A DNA stretch of 64,000 bases from Candidatus Sodalis endolongispinus. GTDB lineage: Bacteria > Pseudomonadota > Gammaproteobacteria > Enterobacterales > Enterobacteriaceae. The first letter of the stretch is position 1. Each line of letters begins with the position of its first letter. Positions 8,983 through 19,506 of this stretch are shown one piece after another. The stretch covers positions 1 through 64,000 of the forward strand of contig NZ_JAFJYC010000002.1 of NCBI RefSeq assembly GCF_018777395.1. Reading direction: 5' to 3'. The notes under the pieces are model-generated. The model saw only the letters and a program-made list of their open reading frames with translations. It did no database searches and was not told the origin of the DNA. The translations under genes and the position numbers were made by a program.

Positions 8983-11482
8983 TTACCCGTTGCGGCGGCG
9001 TGTAGTGACGCTGCGTTGCCAGGCGCGGCGCAGTGCCTGCGCCAGCTGCTGCTGGCTAAACGGCTTCGCCAGCCGCTCACAAAACGGCAGCGCGCCGTCG
9101 ACTTGATGACGCAAATCCTGGCCGCTGACCAGCAGCACCGCCAGCGCGGTGTCCTGCTGCATGGCCTGACGTATAACATCGGCTCCATTAAGCGTGCCCG
9201 GCAGCATCAGGTCGCTTAGCAGCAGATTGATTTCCGGCGTTTGGCGCAGCAGGCGCAGCGCCTGCTCGCCCCCGGCGCACTCAATGGTCAAATACCCCAA
9301 CTGATGCAAATATTCGCACAGCGTCTGGCGCACGTCCTCTTCATCCTCCAACACCAGCACCAGGCGTTCCGCCTCGCTGGCGGTCACAATCGGCAGGGTC
9401 TGAGGCGGGGCCAGCGCCCGTGCCGGCGCGCGCGGCAGCTGCAGCCGTCCCCGCGTCCCCTGTCCCGGCGCCGTGTCCAGCTCTACTTTGCCGCCGGATT
9501 GGCGAATAAAACCATATACCATGGAGAGGCCAAGGCCGCTGCCGACCGCCTTGGTGGTAAAAAACGGCTCAAACACCTGCGCGCGCACCTCGGGCGTCAT
9601 GCCGCAGCCCCGATCGATGACCTCAAGGGTTACCATTTCCTGCTGCTTGCCGCTGCTGCGCGCAACGCGTTCATTGACAATACACAGGTGGATATCCCCG
9701 TCGCGTCCCTGCATGGCGTCGCGTGCATTGACCACCAGGTTTATCAGCGCATTTTCCAACTGGCCGGGATCGATCCAGGCATGCCAGACGCCGGGCTGGG
9801 CGTCTATGACCAGAGATTGCCCCGGCAACAGGGATTGCTTGCGCGAAAAGGCCAGCAACCGCTGGGTGAGCTGCGCCGCGCGCTCGGCGGCTTTTAATGC
9901 GCGCGCGATTCGCCGGCCGGCGGCGGCATCGGCGGGCTGACCGGCGGAGAGCTCCAGGCTGCCGATAATAACCGCCAGCAAATTGTTGAAATCGTGCGCC
10001 AGTCCGCCGGTCAGCTGGCCCACCGCCTTCATTTTCTGGCTGTGCACCAACGCTTCTTCCAGCGCCCGTCGTTCGGTGCGTTCCAGCACGGTATTGACCA
10101 TGCCGTGTCCGGGCACCGGGCTGAAACGCAGCTCAATCACCCGTCCGTCCGCCAGCCGCAGCTCCTGTGGCTGCGGCAAGGCCTGGCGCAGGTCCGCCAG
10201 CGCCTACTCCCCTCGCTGTAACCGCTCGTTGGGCAGCCCCAGCAACAGCGGATATTGCGGATTCCACACCACCAGCTTACCGTCACGATCGAACAGCGCG
10301 AAGCCGTCGCGCATGGCAATAAAAGTAGTTTCCAACTGAGTGCTTTTCTCCCTAAGCAGTCGCGAGGTTTGTTCAAGGGAGTCGGTGTTGCGGGCAAACA
10401 CATTGAAAGCCCGCGCCAAATCCCCCAGCTCGTCGCGCCGGGTGAGCGCCGGCACGCTGACCTCCCGCTCGCCGCTCGCCAGCCGGGTCATCGCGTTGGC
10501 GATGGCGGTGAGATTGGAGCCGAGATTGCGATAAATATAAAGCCCGGCAAAGCCGGTTATCACCAAGGCTATTAGGGCGAACAGACCGATAAAAGCGATG
10601 ACCGAGTTTAGTTCGCGATGGGTCGCCTCGGTGCGGTATTCAGTGGACTGCGCCACCTTGGCGACATAGTGGGTGATGTCCAGATTGAGCATCGCCACCA
10701 GCGCTTTGATTTGATAGGTATAAAAGGCAATCGCCAGATCGCTTTGGTCCAGCGCTTGCGCGATAGGCGTCAGCCGCCGCTGGCCGTCGCGGAACTGTTG
10801 CATTTTGGCGTTCAGTACGCTTGCGTCGTCCGGCAACATGGGCCAGTCGCGCATTACGCGATCGAGCTGAAACATCACCGCATGTGGGGAGGGGGTGTCG
10901 ATGGCGATAGTCAGCAATTGATCAATTTCGCGCCGCAGCCTTGCTGTGGGTTGACGGCGCCCCTGGAGGCGCAGCATTTCATCAATGTGGGCGAGCGTTA
11001 ACTGGCACTGATACAGCGCGCTCAGGAGCTGGTTGCGCTGCAAATGGCGGATATGGCTCAGGGTAAGCAGTTGGCCGATACTTTGCTCCAGGGTGAGGCT
11101 GCGCTCGGTAATCAGGCGCACCAGCTCCGGCTCGCTGCGGGCCAGCGGCGAAACGGCGACAATTGACAGCGAATGTTGCAACGCCAACTGGGTTTGCCGT
11201 AGCCGGTCGGCTTCGCTGCGGTATTCCAGCGCGCCTATTACCTGCGACAAACGGACCGCCGCGGTGGGCCACATTGGCCGTATCGCGCGCCAGCGCCAGG
11301 CTGCCGGTCATATCATCCAGCGTGCGTTCCTGCGCCTGCTCTTGAATCGTCCCGGCGTGATGAAAGCCGATAATCGCCACGCTGCTCACCATCAGCGTTA
11401 CCGCCACCACCAGAAGATTGAACATCAGCAGGCGGCCGCGCGCGCCGGCGAGTAATCGGGGAGGCATTGCTGCAAGGGCCAT
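8983..11482 (-). pseudogene. Hybrid sensor histidine kinase, frameshift plus amber stop
   Basis: A large sensor kinase: N-terminal membrane helix, long helical periplasmic region, second helix (FIGLFALIALVITGFAGLY), HAMP, PAS ([14 protein letters not shown]), HisKA ([13 protein letters not shown]), HATPase (GLGLSMVYGF) and a C-terminal receiver (VLVLEDEEDV, LLLSDLMLPG). It is broken near 11270, where DTANVA shifts frame, and by an in-frame TAG at 10204-10206 between PAS and HisKA. The rest is well conserved. Its position next to the sugar ABC genes, with the response regulator at 15885 on the far side, suggests it once sensed the imported sugar. The start at 11482 is the first ATG of the membrane segment. 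Confidence 0.88.
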
Positions 11483-11624
11483 TATTCCGCTCCGCACAGG
11501 CGTTGAGAAAGGCAGTATAAGCGGGCGTCGCCGCCGGACTATGACAAAGATGAATGGCGTTTGACATTTTACATTTATGTCACGGTGCTCTACTGCCTCT
11601 ATCCCCCACTCGGGCGAGGGCAGC

Positions 11625-13143
11625 ATGACCACACCGCTACTGCAGATGAAAGCCATATCGCGCCGCTTTGGCCATTTCTATGCGCTACAAGACGTTAACC
11701 TGACAGTGTATGCCGGGGAAGTGCATGCGCTGATGGGTGAAAACGGCGCCGGCAAAAGTACGCTGATGAAAATCCTCGCCGGCGCTTATCCGGCCACCGG
11801 CGGCGAGATCCTGATAGAGTGTCGTCCGCTGTTGATGAAAGGGCCGAAAGATGCCCTGTCGGCGGGTATCACCTTGATTTATCAGGAGTTTAACCTAGCG
11901 CCGAATTTAACCGTCGCGGAAAACATATTCCTCGGCAGCGAAATTCACCGCGCCGGCATGGTCCATCGCCGGCAGATGGTGCAGACGGCGCAGCAAGTGC
12001 TTGACCGACTGGGCGCGCGCTTTCGCGCCAGCGACCGGGTGATGGGGCTGAGCATTGCCGAACAACAGCAGGTGGAAATTGCTCGCGCGCTGCATCGCCA
12101 GATCCGGATTTTGGTGATGTACGAGCCGACCGCCGCGCTGTCGACGCGGGAAACCGAGCAACTGTTCGCCTTGATTAAGCGTCTGCGGCAGGAGGGAATG
12201 GCGATTATTTACATCAGCCATCGCATGGCGGAGGTGTACGCCTTGTCCGATCGCGTCAGCGTCCTGCGCGACGGCCGTTACGTCGGTGCCTTGACGCGCG
12301 AGCAACCCTCCGCCAGCGAGCTGGTGCGGATGATGGTCGGGAGGGATACCGCTGAGCGATTTATTCAATAAACCGCCGGTGACGCCCGGCGGCGCGCCCC
12401 GTTTGACGGTCGAGGCGCTGACCGACGGCGGCAAAGTCCAGCCGTGCAGTCTGGAGGTCCGCGCCGGGGAAATCGTCGGGCTGGCCGGTCTGGTCGGCGC
12501 GGGGCGTTCGGAGCTGGCGCAATTGATTTTCGGCGTACGCGCCCATACCAGCGGGCAGATCTGGCTCGACGGCCGGCCGGTTAACATTGATTCGCCGCGG
12601 GCGGCCATTGCGCTCGGTATCGTTTTTCTCACCGAGAACTGTAAAGAGCAGGGGCTGTTTCTCGAACTGGCGGCCCATGAAAACATCGTCATGCCGACGC
12701 TTACGCGCGACGCGCGCTTTGGCCTTATCAACCGCGCCAAGGCCAGGCATATTTCTTCGGGCGCCATTGACGCGCTTCAGATCCGCGTGCCCCACGCGCA
12801 AGTCAGCGCCGGCGGCCTGTCCGGCGGCAATCAGCAAAAACTGCTGGTGTCGCGTTGGGTTGCTATCCGCCCGCGTATCCTGCTGCTGGACGAACCCACC
12901 CGCGGCGTCGACGTCGGTGCCAAAAGCGAAATCTATCGCATGATGAATGATGAGATGGCGAGCCAGGGGGTGGCCATCTTGATGATTTCCAGCGAGCTGC
13001 CCGAAGTCGTCGGTATGAGCGACCGGGTGTATGTCATGCGCGAAGGCGCCATCGCGGGGGAATTACGCGGCGACGAGATTAGTCAGGAGCACATTATGAC
13101 GCTGGCCACCGGCGTTGATCTTCCCTTAACCGCCAACGCTTGA
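11625..13143 (+). pseudogene. Ribose-type ABC ATPase (RbsA-like), frameshift and Walker B change
   Basis: A double-ATPase subunit of a CUT2 sugar importer. The first half has Walker [10 protein letters not shown] and an [15 protein letters not shown] signature. Its Walker B reads [11 protein letters not shown], where the usual D is Y (codon 12120-12122). The frame fails near 12350: the first half ends at a stop (12369), while the correct continuation [14 protein letters not shown] is in the next frame and runs open to 13143. The second half keeps LSGGNQQK and [11 protein letters not shown]. Two independent hits make loss of function likely. The start at 11625 follows GCGAGGG. It heads an operon with the permease and binding protein. 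Confidence 0.85.
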
Positions 13144-13153
13144 GGAGTTAGGC

Positions 13154-14143
13154 ATGCCAGCGACAGAATCATCACCAGGCGCTACTTCCCGGCCTAAACG
13201 CGCTTTATGGAGCGATATCATGCAAAGCGTCGGCATCCTGCCGATGCTGATTGTTATTGTCGCGGTGTTCGGCGTCGTGACGCCGAATTTCTTTACCGAC
13301 GCCAATCTGCTTAATATCACCCGCCAGGCGTCGATCAATATCGTGCTGGCCGCGGGCATGACGTTCATTATTTTGACCGGCGGCATCGATCTGTCGGTGG
13401 GATCCATGCTGGGCACCACGGCGGTGGTCGCTATGCTGGTGTCGCTTAACCCCACCTGGGCGGGATTGACCATTCCTGCCGCGCTGGCCGCCGGCTTACT
13501 GATGGGGCTTTTCAACGGCGTGCTGGTGGCCTGGGCGGGACTGCCGCCGTTTATCGTAACCCTCGGCACCTACACCGCCCTGCGCGGCGCCGCCTATCTG
13601 CTGGCGGACGGGACTACCGTCATTAATGCCGATATCAATTTCGAGTGGATCGGTAACGGCTATCTCGGTCCGCTGCCCTGGCTGATTATTTTGGCGTTTG
13701 CGGTCATCGCGCTGTGCTGTTTTATTCTGCGTCGCACCACGCTTGGGATCCATATCTACGCGGTGGGCGGCAATATGCAAGCGGCGCGGCTGACCGGCAT
13801 CAAGGTCGGCGCGGTGTTGTTATTCGTCTACGCCGCCAGCGGCCTGCTGTCCGGGCTGGCCGGCCTGATGAGCGCCTCGCGCCTTTACAGCGCCAACGGC
13901 AATCTGGGCGTCGGCTATGAGTTGGACGCCATCGCCGCGGTGATACTCGGCGGTACCAGCTTCGTCGGCGGTATCGGTACCATCACCGGCACCTTGGTGG
14001 GGGCGTTGATTATCGCCACGCTCAACAACGGTATGACGCTGATGGGCGTCTCCTATTTCTGGCAACTGGTGATTAAGGGCGCGGTCATTATCATTGCGGT
14101 GTTGATTGATAAATACCGCACCCGCAACCACCAGACCGGTTAA
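13154..14143 (+). CDS. Ribose-type ABC permease (RbsC-like)
   Basis: A 329-residue permease with about ten hydrophobic helices, typical of CUT2 sugar transporters. The family landmark GGIDLSVGSMLG is present at about residues 75-86, and the second family landmark GVGYELDAIAAVILGGTSF near 255-273. GAGGAG precedes the ATG. The gene is intact and sits 10 bases after the ATPase and 71 before the binding protein. Without the ATPase it cannot drive transport unless another RbsA-type subunit substitutes. Confidence 0.9.
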   Translation: MPATESSPGATSRPKRALWSDIMQSVGILPMLIVIVAVFGVVTPNFFTDANLLNITRQASINIVLAAGMTFIILTGGIDLSVGSMLGTTAVVAMLVSLNPTWAGLTIPAALAAGLLMGLFNGVLVAWAGLPPFIVTLGTYTALRGAAYLLADGTTVINADINFEWIGNGYLGPLPWLIILAFAVIALCCFILRRTTLGIHIYAVGGNMQAARLTGIKVGAVLLFVYAASGLLSGLAGLMSASRLYSANGNLGVGYELDAIAAVILGGTSFVGGIGTITGTLVGALIIATLNNGMTLMGVSYFWQLVIKGAVIIIAVLIDKYRTRNHQTG

Positions 14144-14214
14144 CGGCAGGTAACACGTCACGGGTACGCCGTTGCGCTGTCGGCGAAAACTGAGCTCTCT
14201 TTAGGAGAATAACG

Positions 14215-15156
14215 ATGCGTTTCAATGCGATAATGGGCAGTATATTGATCGCCGCGACGCTGATGGCAGCGCCGCTGGCGCAGGGCAAAGAATTAAAATC
14301 GATAGGCGTAACGGTGGGGGACTTGGCCAATCCGTTTTTCGTGCAGATAACCAAAGGGGCGGAGCGCAAAGCGCGGGAGCTGTCCGGCGATAAAGTCAAT
14401 GTGACGCTGGTGTCCAGCGGCTATGATCTCGGGCAGCAGGTGGCGCAAATCGATAATTTTATTGCCGCGAAAGTGGACATGATTATCCTTAACGCCGCCG
14501 ATTCCCAGGGGATTGGCCCGGCGGTGAAACGCGCGCGTGATGCCGGTATCGTGGTGGTGGCGGTAGACGTGGCCGCCGAGGGTGCGGATGCCACCATTAC
14601 CTCCGACAATACCCAGGCCGGCGCCATGGCCTGTCATTACATTGCCGATCGTCTGAAACAAAAAGGCAATGTGGTGATTATCAACGGACCGCCGGTCTCG
14701 GCGGTACAAAACCGGGTGGAAGGTTGTATGACCGAGCTAAAAAAATACCCGACAATCAAGTTGCTGTCCTATAACCAGAACGCCAAAGGCAGCCGCGAAG
14801 GCGGTTTGGAAGTGATGACCTCGCTGCTGTCGGCTAATCACCATATCGACGGTATATTTGCCATTAACGATCCCACCGCCATCGGCGCCGATCTGGCCGC
14901 CAAACAGGCGCAACGCAAAGAATTCTTTATCGTCGGCGTCGATGGATCGCCGGACGCTGAAGAAGCGTTGAAACGCAAAAATTCGCTGTTCGTGGCTACC
15001 CCGGCGCAGGACCCGCAGGTAATGGCGTCGAAAGCGGTGGAAATAGGCTATGACACTCTGCAGGGTAAACCGGCGCCAAAACAGCCGGTACTCATCCCGG
15101 TAACGCTCATTGACCGCAACAGCGTCGGCCAATATAAGGGCTGGACCGTAAAATAG
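14215..15156 (+). CDS. Periplasmic sugar-binding protein (RbsB-like)
   Basis: A 313-residue protein with a signal peptide (residues 1-23, ending AQGKE). It has the periplasmic-binding type 1 fold of ribose and galactose binding proteins: IGVTVGDLANPFFVQITKGA, DMIILNAADSQGI, VVVAVDVAAEGADATITSDN and FAINDPTAIGA. TTAGGAG precedes the ATG. Intact. The exact sugar cannot be read from the sequence; ribose-, xylose- and polyol-binding members look alike. It follows the permease gene, and the next coding sequence is the kinase remnant. Confidence 0.88.
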   Translation: MRFNAIMGSILIAATLMAAPLAQGKELKSIGVTVGDLANPFFVQITKGAERKARELSGDKVNVTLVSSGYDLGQQVAQIDNFIAAKVDMIILNAADSQGIGPAVKRARDAGIVVVAVDVAAEGADATITSDNTQAGAMACHYIADRLKQKGNVVIINGPPVSAVQNRVEGCMTELKKYPTIKLLSYNQNAKGSREGGLEVMTSLLSANHHIDGIFAINDPTAIGADLAAKQAQRKEFFIVGVDGSPDAEEALKRKNSLFVATPAQDPQVMASKAVEIGYDTLQGKPAPKQPVLIPVTLIDRNSVGQYKGWTVK

Positions 15157-15329
15157 CGCTGCTTGCCGGTTTCCCGACAGGCAACGTAGTCCCGGGGTTA
15201 TGGTCGGTGGGCCGCCCCGGTTTCTCCCACCGGCTCTCAGCCCGTACTGGCTGTTCTTGTAGCGTTTTTTTTGCGGCGGGGAAGTTGCCTGGATTTTGTC
15301 AGGCAGGACGCCCTGGACGCCGCGGCGAA

Positions 15330-15953
15330 ACTGGCGCGGGTTATGGCACCCGCAGCGCACGGCTGCTGGCGACTCTGCAGCGTCAGGGGTATCTGACGTC
15401 GCTGGATCTGGTGTCGCGGCAGGGGGATCCGCATTACCGCGATCGCGTACTCCCAGCACTGTGCTGGCTGGATTACCTGATCATCAACGAACTGGAAGCG
15501 GGAGAGTTCACGGGTCTTGCGCTACGCGACGGGCAAGGACGGTTGGTTAATGCTGTCGTCGCCGAAGCCGCCGGCCAGCTGCAGCGGCTCGGCGTGCGGC
15601 GGCGAGTGGTCATCCATGCACCGGAAGGCGCGTGGGGACAAGAGCCCGGCCAGCCCGGTCTGTGGCTGCCCTCATGGCGCCTCAGCGCGCAACAGATTGT
15701 CGGCAGCGTCGGCGCGGGGGATGCTTTTTGCGCCGGTGTACTGTATGCCAGCCATCAGCGCTGGCCGCTGGCGGAAACGCTCCAATTGGGCCATACATGC
15801 GCCAATTTCTGCCTGCGCGCCGCCAATGCGATTGAAGGCATCCGCCCGCTGGCGGTGATGCAGGCGGAAATGGCCCGCGGGGCGTCAGGCGATACGGCTT
15901 GTGAGGAGCGCCGCGCCGGGCCGGGTGACGTCGGCTGCGAAAACATAGCCTAG
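15330..15953 (+). pseudogene. PfkB-family sugar kinase, N-terminal third lost
   Basis: The recognisable part begins at GYGTRSARLLATLQRQGYLT and continues through LIINELEAGEFTG to the catalytic motif GSVGAGDAFCAGVLYA and the normal C-terminus. About 110-120 N-terminal residues, including the sugar-binding GG motif, are absent. The preceding bases, 15157-15330, do not encode them in any frame. Its place after the binding protein suggests it phosphorylated the imported sugar. The 3' end overlaps the convergent response regulator by 69 bases. Confidence 0.75.
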
Positions 15954-16637
15954 CCGGCGTATGGTGCGAATCAGCATGGGCTGATGAGGATTGGCCTCAA
16001 TTTTGCGCCGTAAGCGCATGATGAGCACATCCACAGTGCGGTCAAAGACGTCCAGCGTTTCACTGTGGGTCAATTCCAGCAGTTGATCGCGGGTCAGGAC
16101 GGTGCGCGCGTGGCGCACCATCGCCAGCAGCAGTTGGTACTCGCCTTGGGTCAGCAGCACCTCCTGGCGCTGGGGGTTAAACAGCGTACAGCGCTGCTCA
16201 TTCAGCCGCCAGCCGTTAAACAGCCAGCCGACACCCTCGGCGCCGGCGCGGTAATCCAGACCCATCGCGCCGCTGCGGCGAAGCACCGCCTTGGCGCGCG
16301 CCACCACGACCCGGGGCGTGAACGGCTTGGCGATGTAATCATCGGCGCCCATTTCCAGACCGACGACGATGTCCGACTCCGCACCCAGGCCGCTTAACAT
16401 GATGACCAGTAAGTCGGGACGCAGCCGCTGCAGTTGCTGGAGCACCAGCAGGCCGTTGGTATCGGGCAGCACTAAATCCAGCAGCACCAGCGCGATGTCA
16501 GGATGCTGATGCAGCAACGACAACCCTTCATAGCCTTGATGGCAGGTATAGACGGTGAAAACGTGTTCACTTAACACATCGTTGAGCAGCGCACAGATGG
16601 CCACATCGTCGTCTATTACCAGTATGGCGGGTTTCAT
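15885..16637 (-). CDS. OmpR-family response regulator
   Basis: An intact 250-residue regulator. The receiver has the acidic pair in VIDDD, the phospho-acceptor D54 (LVLLDLVLPD) and the lysine in DYIAKPFTP. The winged-helix domain has VLTRDQLLELTH and DRTVDVLIMRLRRKIE. The start at 16637 is the ATG opening the receiver; a longer frame upstream has no family support. It flanks the sugar ABC operon on the opposite side from the hybrid kinase pseudogene, its likely former partner. It converges on and overlaps the PfkB remnant by 69 bases. Confidence 0.88.
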   Translation of the reverse strand: MKPAILVIDDDVAICALLNDVLSEHVFTVYTCHQGYEGLSLLHQHPDIALVLLDLVLPDTNGLLVLQQLQRLRPDLLVIMLSGLGAESDIVVGLEMGADDYIAKPFTPRVVVARAKAVLRRSGAMGLDYRAGAEGVGWLFNGWRLNEQRCTLFNPQRQEVLLTQGEYQLLLAMVRHARTVLTRDQLLELTHSETLDVFDRTVDVLIMRLRRKIEANPHQPMLIRTIRRLGYVFAADVTRPGAALLTSRIA

Positions 16638-17129
16638 CTCGGTAACCTTAAATATTGTGAACACGTTACAAAACAGTGTACCCGATGCAACTCGTGGCAA
16701 GGGGACCGACAACCGGAAATGTGAGGACTGTCGCTGCGTGGGTGGTTTTGTGAGCCGGGTCAGCCCGTGAGGCGAGCCGCAGCAGGCGGGCTTTTTACTG
16801 GCGCCGGGAGGGACGCCGCCGCACAGGGCCACGCACCGCCACCGCGAGGTTGCCGGCGCGTGGACGCCGCCGTATAGCGTCCCCGGCAATGTTAAGTATT
16901 AAAGGGGCGCAGGACAGGTTAGGGGAACCCAATCTGCCCCTTCGGCACCAAAATTTCGGAATACTGCGCATTTTTGACCCTCGACAGGCTAAAAACGCCG
17001 TGAAATGATTGACTTCACTCGCCCGACATGCCAAAAAAGTGAAGCCATTTTTTCGCTGGCAAACAGACGGCCCGTCGCGGCGCCCCCGCCCGTCAGGCCA
17101 GCAGGTGCAGTCCTACCAAGAGAGGAACG
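16638..17129. other. Divergent spacer upstream of emtA
   Basis: 492 bp with no coding sequence I can recognise. It separates the divergent response regulator and emtA and should hold both promoters. No clear -10/-35 pair or operator was identified. Confidence 0.4.
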
Positions 17130-17768
17130 GTGAAACGATATTCTATTTGTCTCATTGTCGCTCTGCTGCTGACCGGCTGTGCTCGGCAAAGTCCTGAGCC
17201 GCCCAGGCAGGCGTTGACCACCCATCCTGGATCGAAACTGTTGATGCCGGTAACGCCGCCCGCGGGGTTGTATAGCGATTACATCCACGATTCAGCCAAT
17301 ATTTATGGCGTCGATGAGACGCTGGTGAAGGCCATTATTCAGGTCGAATCGGGATACAATCCGTCGGTGGTCAGCAAATCCAACGTCATCGGGCTTATGC
17401 AATTAAAAGCGTCAACCGCAGGGCGCGATGCCTACCGGCTGAAAGGGCGACACGGTCAGCCCAGCAGCCATGAACCCAAAGACGCCGCCACCAATATTGA
17501 TCTCGGCACCGCGTACTTATCCTTGCTGCAGAAACAACTGGCGGGAATCATTAATCCAGAAACCCGGTGCTATGCGCTTACGGTGGCGTATGTTAACGGC
17601 GCCGGCGCCCTGTTGCGCACTTTTTCCGCTAACCGCGACGACGCCGTTGCCCAGATCAACCGGATGACGCCGGAACAATTCTATCAACATGTACAGCGCA
17701 AGCATCCCGCGCCGCAGGCGCCGCGCTATCTATGGAAAGTGAACACCGCCTACCTGGCGATGCGCTGA
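17130..17768 (+). CDS. emtA: Membrane-bound endo-lytic murein transglycosylase (EmtA/MltE)
   Basis: A 212-residue lipoprotein that cleaves peptidoglycan glycan strands internally to form 1,6-anhydromuramyl ends at the outer membrane. The lipobox LLTGC puts the lipidated cysteine at residue 17. The catalytic glutamate is E73 in IIQVESGYNPS, followed by the family motifs VIGLMQLKAST and AYVNGAGALLRTFS. HPAPQAPRYLWKV near the C-terminus matches E. coli MltE closely. Translation starts at a GTG (17130) after AGAGG. No lesion is seen. Retention in a decaying genome fits a cell-wall housekeeping role. Confidence 0.93.
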   Translation: MKRYSICLIVALLLTGCARQSPEPPRQALTTHPGSKLLMPVTPPAGLYSDYIHDSANIYGVDETLVKAIIQVESGYNPSVVSKSNVIGLMQLKASTAGRDAYRLKGRHGQPSSHEPKDAATNIDLGTAYLSLLQKQLAGIINPETRCYALTVAYVNGAGALLRTFSANRDDAVAQINRMTPEQFYQHVQRKHPAPQAPRYLWKVNTAYLAMR

Positions 17769-17840
17769 CGCGCGCGGGGAAAGCGCCTCACCGGCTGCAG
17801 GCATTCGCCTGGTTAGCGAGGGTGAGGCCTACGTGCGGTC

Positions 17841-17960
17841 GCGAGGCGCAGGCCTCAAGCAGTCGGCGAGGGCGCGGCTTAGTTGTGTTTAGCGAGTTGC
17901 AGAAACCTGCGTCCTGAGCGAGGCGCAGGCCTTAAGACGTCGGCGAGGGCGAGACTTATG
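17841..17960. repeat. 77-bp period tandem duplication in the spacer
   Basis: Copies at 17841-17883 and 17918-17960 both begin GCGAGGCGCAGGCCT and continue TCGGCGAGGGCG. A weaker partial copy may start at 17814. The spacer 17769-18021 has no other recognisable content. Confidence 0.75.
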
Positions 17961-18021
17961 GGCGATCGCGGTGCGACATTTCCCGCTGCCCACCACGGTA
18001 GCGCCGATGAGCCTGCCGCCG

Positions 18022-19467
18022 CTATGCCTGCCGGGTAGGCGCAACGGAGGCGCTGTCGGCGGGTGTCATTCGGATCCTGGGGTACTTTTTCAGCCAGCGG
18101 CCGCTGGTCAGACGCCAATTAAACAGCAGTCAGCGGACTAGCCAGTCCAAAAACATGCCGAGCCAGATCCCCGCTACGCCCATGCCCAGCATGATGCCCA
18201 ACGCGTAGCCGGCGACGATACGGCAGCCCCACATCCCCAGCAGCGAAACCCACATGGTGTAACGCGCATCGCGCGCGCCCTTCAACCCGGCGGGCAGCAC
18301 CCATGACGCCGCCCAAAGCGGCATAAACGCCGCGTTGAGCCACACCAGCATTTTTACCACTGAGATAACATCCTCTTCGTTGGTATAGAACGCGGCCAGC
18401 AGCCCGGCAAAAGGCGCCGACAACAGCGCCAGCGCGCATAACCCCAATGTGGCGAGCCAGAATATATGTTTCAGCTGGCGTTCTGCCTGACCGATCTGCC
18501 GTTTCCCGAGCCGGGTGCCGACGATGATGGTTGATGCTGAGACAAGCGCGTTGCCGGGCAGATTGATAAGTGAAACGATGGAAAAGGCGATAAAGTTACC
18601 GGCGATCACGTTGGTGCCTATCCCGGCGACAAACACCTGGGTCAGCAGCTTGCCGCCGTTGAACAGCACCGACTCGATACTGGCGGGAATGCCAATGCCC
18701 AGCACCTCCATCAAAATACCGCTATTCATCCGGCTGAAATAGCTCTTCAAGGAGATTTTCAGCGCCGGGTTGAAGCCCGTCATCAGCACATAGATCACCG
18801 CCGCCGCGCCGATATAGCGCGAAATGGTCAGGCCCAGTCCGGCGCCGATAAACCCCAATCCCTGCCAGGAAAACACCCCGTAAATCAGCACCTACGTAAT
18901 CATGATATTGAGAATATTCATGCCGCCGTTGATAAGCATCGGTATTTTGGTATTACCGGCGCCGCGCAGCGCACCGCTGCCGATAAGCGCGATGGCGGCG
19001 GCGGGATAGCTCCAAACGCTGATATGCAAATAACTTAGGGCCAGCGCCTTGACTTCCGGCGTGGCGTTACCGGCAATGACATTGATAATGTGGTGGCCGC
19101 AAAACTGAATGACCACCGCCAACACTACCGACAGCACAGTCATCAGCGCCAGCGATTGGCGGGCGGCGGCGCGGGCCCGCTCCGGGTTGCGCTTGCACAA
19201 ACTGAAGGCCACCACCACCGTGGTGCCCAAATCCACTGCGGCGAAGAAGGCGATGATCACTATATTGAAACTGTCCGCCAGCCCGACGCCGGCCATCGCT
19301 TCTTTGCCTAACCAGCTGACCAGGAAGGTGCTCAATACCCCCATCAGCAGCACGCACATGTTCTCGAAAAAAATCGGCACCGCCAGCGGCGTAATTTCAC
19401 GCCAGAACAGCACCAGATAAGAACGCCGTTTGGCATACCATGGCGTACGCTGGATGGCGTGCAGCAC
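18022..19467 (-). pseudogene. MATE-family efflux transporter, two stop codons
   Basis: A twelve-helix multidrug and toxin extrusion transporter in one frame from a GTG at 19467 to 18022. It is interrupted by TAG at 18892-18894, after helix 6, and by TGA at 18130-18132 close to the C-terminus (DWLVR, stop, then LLFNWRLTSGRWL). Family landmarks before and after the stops remain clear (ALRGAGNTKIPM, NGGKLLTQVFVAGIGT, LPAGLKGARDARYTM). Both stops look like single-base changes. It lies just beyond the iron ABC genes, with no functional link evident. Confidence 0.9.
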
Positions 19468-19506
19468 AGAGTTTCAGTGGGTTATGGCTGACCGTGCGTA
19501 GCCCGT

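Noticed and set aside
12340..12380. Programmed frameshift in the RbsA-like gene
   Set aside because: There is no slippery heptamer, and the Walker B Asp is also lost, so decay is the better explanation.
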